From Clostridia bacterium (GTDB taxonomy: Bacteria > Bacillota > Clostridia > Oscillospirales > CAG-272): a stretch of DNA of 64,000 bases. Made by a program: the position numbers and the translations under genes. Below, piece after piece: positions 1 to 8,082 of this stretch (positions are counted from its first letter, which is position 1; the number at the start of each line of letters is the position of its first letter). The stretch is taken from assembly GCA_017483195.1 (NCBI GenBank), contig JAFULR010000017.1, positions 35,788-99,787 of the forward strand, in the 5' to 3' direction. The notes beneath the pieces are model-generated. The model saw only the letters and a list, made by a program, of their open reading frames with translations. It was not told where the DNA came from and ran no database searches.

Positions 1-2
1 GC

Positions 3-239
3 GACGGACGTCAGATATACTTTATGGGACACCTTGAATACAGCAAGGAAACGCTTAAGACGGAGTATCTTCGCGACGTTGCAAAGGGCTTGCCGATCGA
101 GCCGCCCAAAAATTACTTTGTGGATGAAACTATGACCGAAATTAATCCCAATTGGTATTCCACCACATCGCTCATCTATTCAAACTGGCTCAATTACTAC
201 GTTTATCAGGTAACGCCTTATAATATTTCACTCATATAA
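3..239 (+). CDS. metA: Homoserine O-acyltransferase MetA, C-terminal fragment
   Basis: The gene enters from the left edge; only the last 78 codons are present, reading in frame from base 3. The fragment opens with [13 protein letters not shown] and ends with [16 protein letters not shown], which match the conserved C-terminal part of MetA (GHLEY box, then [12 protein letters not shown]). MetA acylates the hydroxyl of homoserine, the first committed step of methionine synthesis, in the cytoplasm; clostridial members often use acetyl-CoA. The catalytic Cys and most of the active site lie outside the window, so acyl-donor specificity cannot be judged. A hairpin repeat follows two bases after the stop. 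The family call is secure; the start is not visible. Confidence 0.92.
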   Translation, partial: DGRQIYFMGHLEYSKETLKTEYLRDVAKGLPIEPPKNYFVDETMTEINPNWYSTTSLIYSNWLNYYVYQVTPYNISLI

Positions 240-240
240 C

Positions 241-284
241 AAAAAAATCCGAGAGCATTAGCCTCGGGTGCTAAAGGACAGTTT
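241..284 (+). repeat. Left copy of an inverted hairpin repeat flanking the accessory block
   Basis: Bases 241-284 match the reverse complement of 12147-12190 at 35 of 44 positions without gaps. Both fold as CCGAG, bulged A, GC, a 4-nt loop, GC, then CTCGG (here) or TTCGG (right copy), so the changes fall in the loop or keep pairing. Both carry AAGGACAGTTT after the hairpin. Read on the minus strand this copy is a hairpin followed by seven T, a plausible terminator for the minus-strand block. Confidence 0.6.
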
Positions 285-287
285 TAC

Positions 288-327
288 AAGAATACGGTAT
301 ATTTCGTAAGAGATATGCCGTATTCTT
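288..327 (-). other. Long hairpin downstream of the recombinase remnant
   Basis: AAGAATACGGTATAT (288-302) pairs with ATATGCCGTATTCTT (313-327) with a single non-Watson-Crick position and a 10-nt loop. It starts a few bases after the remnant's stop codon on the minus strand. No T-run follows, so it is more likely a 3' stabilising hairpin or recombination-site relic than a simple terminator. Confidence 0.45.
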
Positions 328-330
328 GCT

Positions 331-1214
331 TTAAGCGCTTTTACCACTTTGGATTTCTTGCATCATTTCAAAGAGTTCCTTTTCGTCGGGAAGATTGATC
401 AGACCTACCGCCGTAAAGTAAACGTCAAGGCGCACTCGTTTTTTTCATCGATCTTTTCGCTCTTGCGTACCTTGTAACTGACAAGCGATGTTTTGAAATT
501 CACCGTACATCCCGTATATTGGCGGTTATCCAATATATGCTCGATGGAACTTGTTTACCAAGCGTAATTTCCACGCTCCGAAAACGTATTAGTCGTTTTT
601 CTTCCCACAGAAAGCTGATACGACGTGGGATTCATAAATCCGTCAGCCTCCAAACGACGGGCGATTTTAGTAGGTCCGAGACCTTCAATGCAAAGCTCAA
701 AGATGCGTCTTACAGTCTTTGCCGCAGGCTCATCCACGATCCATTGTTTAGGATTATCCTCGGATTTCTTATACCCGAAAGGCACAGCAGAAGCTACGCG
801 CTCTCCCTTGTCAGCCTTGGATTTCCATACTGCGCGGATCTTCTTGCTCGTCTGCGCGGCATACCACTTGTTGAAGATGTTATTGAACGGCATCATTTCC
901 GTACCGGTGTTCTTCAAAGTATCAGCATTTTCTTGAATTGCTATGAAGCGGATACCTAATGTCGGGTATTTGATCTCCAAGTATTCTCCAACGTCGAGGT
1001 AGTTGCGCCCGAAGCGGCTGAGGTCTTTGACGATGACCACACCGATCTCTCCGTTCTCGATCATCCGCTGCATTCGTTGGAAGTCCGGACGATCAAAGGT
1101 CGTTCCCGATATGCCGTCGTCCACAAAGAATATTGTGTTGTGAAATCCGTTTGCCCTTGCATATTGAGAGAGGATTTCTTTTTGAGACGGATTTGTCAAG
1201 GGGGCTTTCTGCAA
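331..1214 (-). pseudogene. Large serine recombinase (TnpX/resolvase family), decayed
   Basis: This is a relic of the large serine recombinases that move clostridial integrative elements. The readable core (about 219 codons ending at 555) has the resolvase core VIVKDLSRFGRNYLDVGEY and the recombinase-domain motif VPFGYKKSEDNPKQW. The N-terminus with the catalytic Ser is missing: the frame begins at NPSQKEILSQYARANGF, near residue 30 of relatives. A TAA at 555-557 interrupts the frame. The same frame then continues through SIEHILDNRQYTGCTVNFKT, and a shifted frame ends with RLDVYFTAVGLINLPDEKE, the usual C-terminus, stopping at 331-333. It therefore has an N-terminal truncation, a nonsense codon and an internal deletion or frameshift, and cannot make an active enzyme. 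Confidence 0.85.
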
Positions 1215-1294
1215 AAGTTACAGATTGTTCAAGATAATATATATACAAGCCATTTAGAGCAGCCCTCAAAAGTGAGAACTGCTCTAAATGTGTT

Positions 1295-3157
1295 TTACTC
1301 AGTATAATACTGTGCTTGCGCGTGCCAAAGCTCGTAATACTTTCCACTTTCATCAGCAACGAGCGAAGCGTGAGTTCCTTGTTGAATTACCGCGCCCTCG
1401 TGGAACACGGCGATCTCGTCGCAGAACTTACAAGAGGACAGACGATGGGAGATATAGATTGCGGTCTTGTCGCCTGCAATTTTGTCAAACTTTCCGTAGA
1501 TCTCCGCTTCGGCAATCGGGTCGAGAGCTGCGGTAGGCTCGTCAAGGATAATGAACGGAGCGTCCTTGTAGAGCGCACGGGCAATGGCGATTTTCTGTGC
1601 TTCACCACCGGAAACGTCAACGCCATCTTCGGATAGACTCTTATAGATCATCGTATCCAACCCCTTTTCCATAGTCGCAAGGCGTTCTCCAAATCCTGCA
1701 TCCACCAATGCTTTCTGTACACGTTCACGGTCATAGTGCATACTGCCCGCAACATTATTGCCTAAGGGTTGGCTAATCAACTGGAAGTCTTGGAAAACGA
1801 TGGAGAAGATATTCATGTAATCGTCATACTTGTACTTGCGAATATCAATGCCGTTAAGTAGAATTTGACCCTCCTGCGGATCGTACAAGCGACACAGCAG
1901 CTTGATGAAGGTTGTTTTACCGCTTCCGTTTTCACCAACAATGGCAAGTCTTTTGCCGACTTTGAATTTCATATTTACATGACGGAGCGCCCAAATGTCG
2001 GAGCCGGGATACTTGAAAGACACATCCTTGAACTCCACTTCATATCTGCGATCAGCTCTCTTTTCAGTAGTGAGACTACCTTGATACATAGCGTTTGGAA
2101 TATCAAGAAATTCAAATGTTTTATCCAAGTAGCCTGTGTTGGTTTCCAAAATTCCAAACAGACCGGTTAGTGCAAAAATATTGGAGACCATTGCTGTAGC
2201 AGCACCAACGTACTGAGTAATGCTACCTACATCAAATGCACCGCCCCACGCTTTAAGGCAAGTAAAGACATAAATAGAACCGGTAATGAGAGTAGTAATG
2301 CATACACCCAAACTTGCGTATATACCCATTTTGCCTCTCGCTGATTTACCGAAAGGACCATGCACTCCAAAAGAGGAATTTGTATCCCAATAAGCGCTAA
2401 CAAGATTCTGCTGATTATTCATTCGGATGTCTATGCTTCGTTCCTTATCCATTCCGATAAAGCCAAAATGTCCAAACAGACGATTTCCGAAAGTAGCTTC
2501 TTCTGCGAAGTCACTCCAACACTTCGTTGATGCTGCGCTGAATTTTCCTGCAAGGATACTAACACCAACCATAAGAATTGCCAGAGCAATGATAAACAAA
2601 GAATTATTCAACGCAGTTAGCCAACCGGCATCGCCCGGTACAGGAGAGGTAAACAAACTGATTGTCAACGTAATACCGCTTATAATACCAAATATACTTG
2701 TTACTGCACTTACATACGCTTCTTGAATTTTCATCAATCCCCAAGCAGACCAATTTTCGTTTTGCTGAATCTGTATTCGGAGATCATGGTTCTCCTGTTT
2801 ATCGAGTTCTGAAAAATCAAGCGAAAACATTTTGTGGATAAACAGAATCTCTTTTCTTCCCGACAAATCACTATACAATGTGCCGTAACGTCGCTGAAGA
2901 ATAGCGTTCAAAATAGAAGCAACACCAACGCATATCACGCTTGCGATTACCCATTTCCAAAGGATGTCTGCTCTGCGTAAGGTTGCAAGTTCTTTCAGTA
3001 TTTGCGCCGAGAAGAAAACTGTTATGTACGGCGTAACTGCACTGACGATACAATACAAAGTCAAAATCGGAAAGAACTTAGGGGATACTTTATGGAGTTC
3101 CTTAATGCCACGCAAATGCGAAGCAACGGCGTGGCGCATATTTGTTTTTTCTTTCAT
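1295..3157 (-). CDS. ABC exporter, fused membrane and ATPase domains (subunit 2 of a pair)
   Basis: 620 aa. Residues 1-350 form the membrane domain with several hydrophobic spans. The ATPase follows: Walker A GENGSGKTT near 410, signature DVSGGEAQK near 515, Walker B FIILDEPTAALD near 540 with the catalytic Glu, and H-loop YISHRLSS. It follows the other half-transporter (3160-4968) by 2 bases, so the two probably form one exporter. Both ATP sites look intact. Adjacent peptide-sensor-type regulatory genes suggest export of, or resistance to, a peptide or antibiotic, but no substrate is visible. The start ATG lies two codons after the upstream stop in a coupled arrangement. The 80-bp stretch between its stop and the recombinase relic is non-coding. 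Confidence 0.88.
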   Translation of the reverse strand: MKEKTNMRHAVASHLRGIKELHKVSPKFFPILTLYCIVSAVTPYITVFFSAQILKELATLRRADILWKWVIASVICVGVASILNAILQRRYGTLYSDLSGRKEILFIHKMFSLDFSELDKQENHDLRIQIQQNENWSAWGLMKIQEAYVSAVTSIFGIISGITLTISLFTSPVPGDAGWLTALNNSLFIIALAILMVGVSILAGKFSAASTKCWSDFAEEATFGNRLFGHFGFIGMDKERSIDIRMNNQQNLVSAYWDTNSSFGVHGPFGKSARGKMGIYASLGVCITTLITGSIYVFTCLKAWGGAFDVGSITQYVGAATAMVSNIFALTGLFGILETNTGYLDKTFEFLDIPNAMYQGSLTTEKRADRRYEVEFKDVSFKYPGSDIWALRHVNMKFKVGKRLAIVGENGSGKTTFIKLLCRLYDPQEGQILLNGIDIRKYKYDDYMNIFSIVFQDFQLISQPLGNNVAGSMHYDRERVQKALVDAGFGERLATMEKGLDTMIYKSLSEDGVDVSGGEAQKIAIARALYKDAPFIILDEPTAALDPIAEAEIYGKFDKIAGDKTAIYISHRLSSCKFCDEIAVFHEGAVIQQGTHASLVADESGKYYELWHAQAQYYTE

Positions 3158-3159
3158 TC

Positions 3160-4968
3160 TCAGAACTCCTTTCCTTCTTGATAATAACGACTTTGTACTT
3201 CAAAGAGATTTGCGTATTCTCCGCCTAAAGCCAAGAGGCTTTCGTGCGTTCCTTCCTCTTTGATTCCTCCGTCAGCGACAAAAATAATACGATCACAGAA
3301 TCGAGTGGAAGCCAAACGATGTGAGATGAACAGCGAGGTTTTTCCGCTTGTCATTTCACTATATTTCATGTAAATATCGTTTTCTGCGATAGGATCAAGA
3401 GCTGCCGTCGGTTCGTCAAGCAACAGAATCGGACCATTCTTATATAAGGCTCTTGCCAACATAAGACGTTGAGTTTGACCACCGGAAAACAACACGCCAT
3501 CCAAATGGACTTCACGCCCAACGTGAGTTTCAAGTCCTTTGGGCAACTTCTCAATCGTAGAAGTCAGTCCTGCTTTCTCCACGCAATCAGCGATTTTATC
3601 ATAGTCAATATTAACTGTCGTTTGTGCGATTTGCTCTGCAACGGTTACATCCAGTACAGAGAACTCTTGGAACACGGCACTAAATAAGTCATAATAGCTT
3701 CTGCGATTGAAGTCTCTTATGTCCTTTCCGTTTAGCAATACGGCTCCTTCTGTGGGATCTAAAAGACCGCAAAGAAGTTTCACTAATGTTGTTTTACCCG
3801 CACCATTCAAACCAACGATCGCTAATTTCTCGCCCGGACGAACTGTTAAATTCAAGCCGTGAATCGTATCGGTTTCCGCACCGGGATAACGGAAAGAGAC
3901 ATTAACCAATTTCAACTCATAATTTTCTGCCGCAGGAATTTCTTCACCATTTTCAAACTTGAACGGTTCGGGATAATCCAAAAATTCACGGAGACGAGAT
4001 ATGTCCAAACTCTCTTTATGTAATGCGCTCATCTCCTGCAGAATACCCATGACCCACGTAGTAAACGTAGTTACAGCCGTGAAGTAGAGCAAAAACTCTG
4101 AAACGCTCAACCCTTCATTAAGTGCCATGTTGATGAGATAGATGTAGGCAATACCATTACGAGCTACTGTCAGAATCACTTCTGTAATATCAGCAAGCAC
4201 TTCTACACGCTCGCAACGAAGGCTGAAATCCAAATAGAGATTGTGAATTTGATCTAATAGCTCATTGAGCCAGTTTTGCAAGCCAAAAATTCGGATGTCT
4301 TTCGCCATTTCTACGGATTCAGACTTGTTGCGAAGGTAATATTTCTTTTGGAAATACTGTTCTTCTTCATCTCTGCGAGCATAACGCCAGTTGTTGGTGT
4401 ATCGGGATACGAAGAACCCTGCAAAACAAGTGGCAATCACAACAAGCAGGAGTACGGCATCTATCCGAGAGAGAATGGTCAAATAAATAATCAGTCCACC
4501 AATGTTTTTCAGCAACATCGTTAGTGTCTGCCAGATATGCTCTGTCGCTTGATTATTGCCTTCACAAGCGAGATGCGCTTTTTCTCGCATTTTAATAAAG
4601 TCTGCATCCAACGTGTTAGGGTACGAGGTCATGTTGCATTTTTTGGCAACCTTCGCAATAATGGCAGATCGTACATCAATACGAACAAACAGAGTGTTTT
4701 GCTTTACATATTCCTTAAAGCCATTGATTAAAAACAAGGCTACTGTAAATACGCCTATAGTTGTCAACAGCATCCACATCGGAGACTTCTGCTCAACACG
4801 TGCAAGGACTTCGGGAGCGATATAAAGCTGTGTCAAATTCAGCAACACTTCCAGAATTGCGGTCAATATACAGAATAACAAAACTCGTCTTCTGTTTTTC
4901 CACGCTATGTTTACCATCCAACTAATATTTTTGACGGTATTGTATTTCGGTTTTTCTTTGTTTTTCAT
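3160..4968 (-). CDS. ABC exporter, fused membrane and ATPase domains (subunit 1 of a pair)
   Basis: 602 aa half-transporter: hydrophobic spans to about residue 310, then an ATPase with Walker A GLNGAGKTT, signature FSGGQTQRL, Walker B ILLLDEPTAALDP and H-loop FISHRLAS. It shares the LDEPTAALDPIAE Walker B/D-loop with its neighbour but not its membrane domain, as in obligate pairs. The start is an ATG with GAGGTGAG just upstream on the minus strand, after a TATGAT -10 and a run of TTCGTC repeats that may bind the LytTR regulator encoded upstream. Export from the cytoplasm at ATP cost is known for the family; the cargo here is unknown. Confidence 0.88.
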   Translation of the reverse strand: MKNKEKPKYNTVKNISWMVNIAWKNRRRVLLFCILTAILEVLLNLTQLYIAPEVLARVEQKSPMWMLLTTIGVFTVALFLINGFKEYVKQNTLFVRIDVRSAIIAKVAKKCNMTSYPNTLDADFIKMREKAHLACEGNNQATEHIWQTLTMLLKNIGGLIIYLTILSRIDAVLLLVVIATCFAGFFVSRYTNNWRYARRDEEEQYFQKKYYLRNKSESVEMAKDIRIFGLQNWLNELLDQIHNLYLDFSLRCERVEVLADITEVILTVARNGIAYIYLINMALNEGLSVSEFLLYFTAVTTFTTWVMGILQEMSALHKESLDISRLREFLDYPEPFKFENGEEIPAAENYELKLVNVSFRYPGAETDTIHGLNLTVRPGEKLAIVGLNGAGKTTLVKLLCGLLDPTEGAVLLNGKDIRDFNRRSYYDLFSAVFQEFSVLDVTVAEQIAQTTVNIDYDKIADCVEKAGLTSTIEKLPKGLETHVGREVHLDGVLFSGGQTQRLMLARALYKNGPILLLDEPTAALDPIAENDIYMKYSEMTSGKTSLFISHRLASTRFCDRIIFVADGGIKEEGTHESLLALGGEYANLFEVQSRYYQEGKEF

Positions 4969-4989
4969 TTTGCCTCACCTCACAAGCAT

Positions 4990-5053
4990 ATCATAGCACA
5001 AAAATTCGTCCCCGGTTGATTTCGGGGACGAATCGTCATTTTGGGGTGACGAA
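4990..5053 (-). promoter_or_regulatory. Promoter with candidate LytTR operator for the ABC pair
   Basis: On the minus strand TTCGTCACCCC (5053-5043) and TTCGTCCCC (5032-5024) start 21 bp apart, two helical turns. A third copy is inverted at 5005-5013. A -10 TATGAT (4995-4990) follows, with no good -35. LytTR regulators (AgrA, ComE type) typically bind direct repeats about 21 bp apart upstream of a weak -35. A LytTR gene lies about 770 bp upstream. Operator function is inferred. Confidence 0.4.
5000..5033 (-). terminator. Terminator after the kinase gene
   Basis: ATTCGTCCCCG and CGGGGACGAAT pair perfectly over 11 bp with an 8-nt loop, followed on the minus strand by TTTTT. It would end the operon running from 11596 to the kinase. 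It overlaps the candidate operator of the next ABC pair. Confidence 0.7.
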
Positions 5054-5147
5054 TTGCAGCGGAGAGCCTCCGCAGGCAATAAAACAAGGTTCATTTTATC
5101 CCAAATGCGATATCAAGCAATTCCGTTCAAATGAAATCCATTGCGTG

Positions 5148-5810
5148 TTAGACCTGCGGAATGAGGATTTCCGTGGTAAATGCGCCGTCCTCGCTGTTTC
5201 GTGAGAGGTATCCGTCAAGACGCTCAATGATATTGTCTATACGCACCAAGCCGAAGCCGTGTCCGTCACCCTTGGTAGTGTGGAAACGGTTGCCAACCTT
5301 TGCAAGCTTCTTCGTCGCCGTGAAATTGGTAAACGAGATATAAAGCTGTGTGTTTTTCATATCCATATATACACGGATAAGTCTTTGTTCTTCGGGCAAC
5401 GCCATACTTGCATCAATGGCGTTATCGAAAAGGTTTCCGATGATAACGCATAGGTCAAGCTCGCTCATTTTCAGCTTGACAGGAATATGTGCATCTACCT
5501 TTACCGCTATGCCTTTGGATTTCGCAAGTGAGATCTTACTGTTCAGTATCGCATCTGCCATAGCATTGCCGGTCTTTACGACGGTATCGACCGTAGAGAG
5601 ATCGGTGTCGAGCTTATCAAGATAATCCTTGATTGCATCCATATCGCCGTTCGCCGCAAGCACCTTCATCAACTGAATATGATTTCGGTAATCGTGTCGC
5701 CAACCTCGGATTTGCTTATACATTGTTTCGACTTCCTGATAGTGTGTTTCTATCAGTTCTCTTTGATAGGCGGCTATGCGCTTATCTATATGTTTTGAGA
5801 ATATGGACAT
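5148..5810 (-). CDS. GHKL-type sensor histidine kinase without membrane sensor
   Basis: 220 aa, AgrC-like kinase core only. The H-box is RHDYRNHIQLM with the likely phosphorylated His at residue 39; the N-box is IIGNLFDNAIDAS near 125-137, and the G-box GHGFGLVRI follows. Full-length relatives are about 430 aa with six membrane spans at the N-terminus. Here the protein starts about 38 residues before the H-box and has no hydrophobic stretch, so it is predicted cytosolic. It follows the response-regulator gene by 9 bp and would phosphorylate it. What it senses is unclear: a partner protein, a transporter or a cytosolic ligand. Loss of the sensor by truncation is also possible, but no membrane-domain remnant is seen in the 9-bp gap. 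Confidence 0.85.
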   Translation of the reverse strand: MSIFSKHIDKRIAAYQRELIETHYQEVETMYKQIRGWRHDYRNHIQLMKVLAANGDMDAIKDYLDKLDTDLSTVDTVVKTGNAMADAILNSKISLAKSKGIAVKVDAHIPVKLKMSELDLCVIIGNLFDNAIDASMALPEEQRLIRVYMDMKNTQLYISFTNFTATKKLAKVGNRFHTTKGDGHGFGLVRIDNIIERLDGYLSRNSEDGAFTTEILIPQV

Positions 5811-5819
5811 AGCCCCTCC

Positions 5820-6518
5820 TTATGTATGAGATATAATTGCTCGGTTCAACGGCTCGTAAGCCCCTCTCGGCAGAGGAAGAACCGTACCGTCCGAGAGATA
5901 GACGTCTGTTTTCGTCACGCGGCTGATGTAGGTGAGATTGACGATCATAGCTCGTCCTACTCTTGTAAAACGGTCATCAAGGAGCTTTTCGAATTCTCCG
6001 AGAGTGCGCTTTACCGTGTATTCTCCTTTTGAGTGAACCGTAACGTAGTTTTGGTGAACATCGAGATATTTGACCTCGTGCAGAGGAATACGCACCATCT
6101 CACCCGACAAGGTAAGATTGAGGCAACGCTCGTTCTGAATAAGCTTTTCGCAGGCTCGGTCAAGAACGGCGTATAGCTTCTGCTCGTTTACGGGTTTCAT
6201 AAGGTAGTGGAGCGCCGCCACCTCGTAACCCTCGGATATGTAATCGGAGTATCCCGTGATGAACACGATCTGAACGGTCTGATTATCTCGGCGTATCTCT
6301 CGTGCCATTGTAACACCGTCCATTTTTCCCATTTCTATGTCAAGCAGAAGAATATCGTAGGTCTTATCCTCGGCATAGTGAAAGAGGAATGCCTCGGCTG
6401 ACGGAAAGCACTCCGTTTGTATTGCTATTTGATTTTTCTTTGCCCAATTTGTCAGCAACGAAAGCACATATTCTGCATCGCGCTGACTATCGTCGCATAT
6501 TGCTACTCTGTATTCCAT
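5820..6518 (-). CDS. Response regulator, receiver plus LytTR DNA-binding domain
   Basis: 232 aa. The N-terminal receiver has the acidic pair CDD (residues 8-10), phospho-acceptor Asp60 in LLLDIEMGKMDG and the Lys of LMKPVN. The C-terminal half is a LytTR domain (YLDVHQNYVTVHSKGEY, then FTRVGRAMIVNLTYI). Such AgrA-like proteins activate promoters with paired direct repeats. It lies between the methyltransferase (12 bp) and its kinase (9 bp). The TTCGTC repeats at 5005-5053, before the downstream ABC pair, are the nearest candidate target. Confidence 0.92.
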   Translation of the reverse strand: MEYRVAICDDSQRDAEYVLSLLTNWAKKNQIAIQTECFPSAEAFLFHYAEDKTYDILLLDIEMGKMDGVTMAREIRRDNQTVQIVFITGYSDYISEGYEVAALHYLMKPVNEQKLYAVLDRACEKLIQNERCLNLTLSGEMVRIPLHEVKYLDVHQNYVTVHSKGEYTVKRTLGEFEKLLDDRFTRVGRAMIVNLTYISRVTKTDVYLSDGTVLPLPRGAYEPLNRAIISHT

Positions 6519-6530
6519 TGATTTATTTCC

Positions 6531-7331
6531 TTATATTTTTTCTCCCACGAACAGCAAATGATTCGTCATACCAAGCAGTTCCGGCTTTTCGCAGATATAA
6601 AAGTGATAGCGGAGATACTGCGTATAGTCCTCGTCGCTCATTTCATTGATCCTTGCGGCTAAAAGCTCACTTGCACCGTCGGATGCTACCTCATGCAGTA
6701 TGTGAACATTACCGTCTTCAAGAAGTTTTCTCGCAGCACCAACCGTATGGAACACAAACGGAAAGTCATTGAGCTTGAAGGTTTCCTTATCGTAATCGCC
6801 GTTGCTGAAATATTCAACGTCATATCCAAATTCGGTGAGGAATACAAAGTCATTGGAAATGAAAGCAAAGAAGATCTTACCGCCGTCCTTGCAGACACGT
6901 TTTGCCTGGCTGATGCATTTCTGCTTATCTGCATCGTTCTTCAGATGATAAAGAGGACCGAACAAAAGCACAATATCAAATGACTTATCCTCATAGCGAG
7001 ATAAGTCAAGTGCATTGCCTTGAACAAGGTCAATTTTATCCTCGGGGGTTAGTTTCTTTTTGAAAGCGGCGATGTTGGCATCTGCAAGCTCAAGAGCCGA
7101 CACTTCATAACCCTTACGGGCAAAGTAAAGGCTATATTCACCTGCGCCTGCACCGATGTCGAGAATCTTGTCGCCATCCTTCAAATATTTTTATATGTAG
7201 TGAACGGTAGTCAAAAATTCAACCCGTGCGGCTTTTGAATGATTGAGCCTTGCATCCTCGTTAAATATGTCATAGGTTCTGTTTACACGTTCACTTTCGT
7301 TTTCTATTTTTGCAAGTTGTTCAAAGTCCAT
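6531..7331 (-). pseudogene. SAM-dependent methyltransferase interrupted by an in-frame TAA
   Basis: Class I methyltransferase fold. The natural start is ATG at 7331-7329 (MDFEQLAKIENESERVN) with GGAG a few bases upstream. The frame reads to VEFLTTVHYI, meets TAA at 7193-7191, and resumes with KYLKDGDKILDIGAGAGEY, the SAM-binding motif I. Relatives have Glu (GAA or GAG) between YI and KYL, so one base change explains the stop. The downstream part is intact for 217 codons and could restart at TTG 7184, but would lack the N-terminal helix. The substrate is unknown; relatives annotated as small-molecule methyltransferases often sit in resistance cassettes. It may be dead, a sequencing error, or read through. 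Confidence 0.8.
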
Positions 7332-7347
7332 AGTTACTCCTTTCTAT

Positions 7348-8049
7348 TCAAAAGCAAAACGGATTTGCTACATTCTCTGCGCCAAAAACCTTTACCGCCA
7401 TTCGATACATCGCTCTTGCGTGGATTCGGTCGTGCCAAATGAAACGGCGAAGCACCTTGCGAAGTGTCCAATCCTCTCCGTAGCTACCTTCAATAACAGC
7501 ATTTTGAAGAAAATCGGGCTTTGCTTCAAGTATTTCAAATCCACGTTTGCGGCATTCGTATATAGTGCCGCCGTTATCGGCATCAACCGCTATCTCCGCA
7601 AAATAATACTCGTTTACGTTCTTCGTATGCTCATACATTTCATCGGCAGAGCGAGGAACTTGACCGTAAAAAGTTTTGCGCTCCGCTATGACAGTGGCAC
7701 TCTTGTCGGGGATAGAGTTATACAAGGTCAAAAAACCCTTTGCCGATTTTAATGCGAGAGCTTTCAGCTTTTCATATTCATCTGCCGTCAGCGGCACTTT
7801 TTCGCTCTCAAAAAGCACGTCAGAATCGGCATCCTTAATAGCAAGATCCGAGCCTTTTTCCCCGGCGATCACAACTTCCATACTGTCGGAAACATCCTCT
7901 CCCAACCATCTGAAATAAGAAGCAATCTCATCGGGCATCTTTGCCTTTGCTATTTCAAGGCTTTCGCCACGGGTATATGCTCCGATATAATCAACCGCAT
8001 AAAGCAACGTGTCGTTGCCGTTATGTTCCCATACACAGTATATTATCAT
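7348..8049 (-). CDS. Hypothetical protein with DinB-like C-terminal helices
   Basis: 233 aa, soluble, no signal peptide. The N-terminal half (MIIYCVWEHNGNDTLLYAVD) is a small alpha/beta region of unknown type. The C-terminal half has two amphipathic helices ending in RRFIWHDRIHARAMYRMAVKVFG, whose spaced His residues resemble the metal-binding helix of DinB/YfiT-like four-helix bundles. It lies 16 bp upstream of the methyltransferase and 33 bp after an ABC exporter gene on the same strand. DinB-like proteins include thiol-dependent detoxification enzymes, which would suit a resistance cassette, but the match is weak and no function is assigned. Confidence 0.7.
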   Translation of the reverse strand: MIIYCVWEHNGNDTLLYAVDYIGAYTRGESLEIAKAKMPDEIASYFRWLGEDVSDSMEVVIAGEKGSDLAIKDADSDVLFESEKVPLTADEYEKLKALALKSAKGFLTLYNSIPDKSATVIAERKTFYGQVPRSADEMYEHTKNVNEYYFAEIAVDADNGGTIYECRKRGFEILEAKPDFLQNAVIEGSYGEDWTLRKVLRRFIWHDRIHARAMYRMAVKVFGAENVANPFCF

Positions 8050-8082
8050 AAAAATCTTTCCCCTCAGTCATTGATAAATCAG

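Noticed and set aside
241..330. Methionine-related riboswitch near metA
   Set aside because: The hairpin lies after metA, not before it, and is matched by the copy at 12147-12190.
519..959. A 146-codon plus-strand ORF
   Set aside because: It is antisense to the recombinase relic, has no ribosome site and no recognisable protein features.
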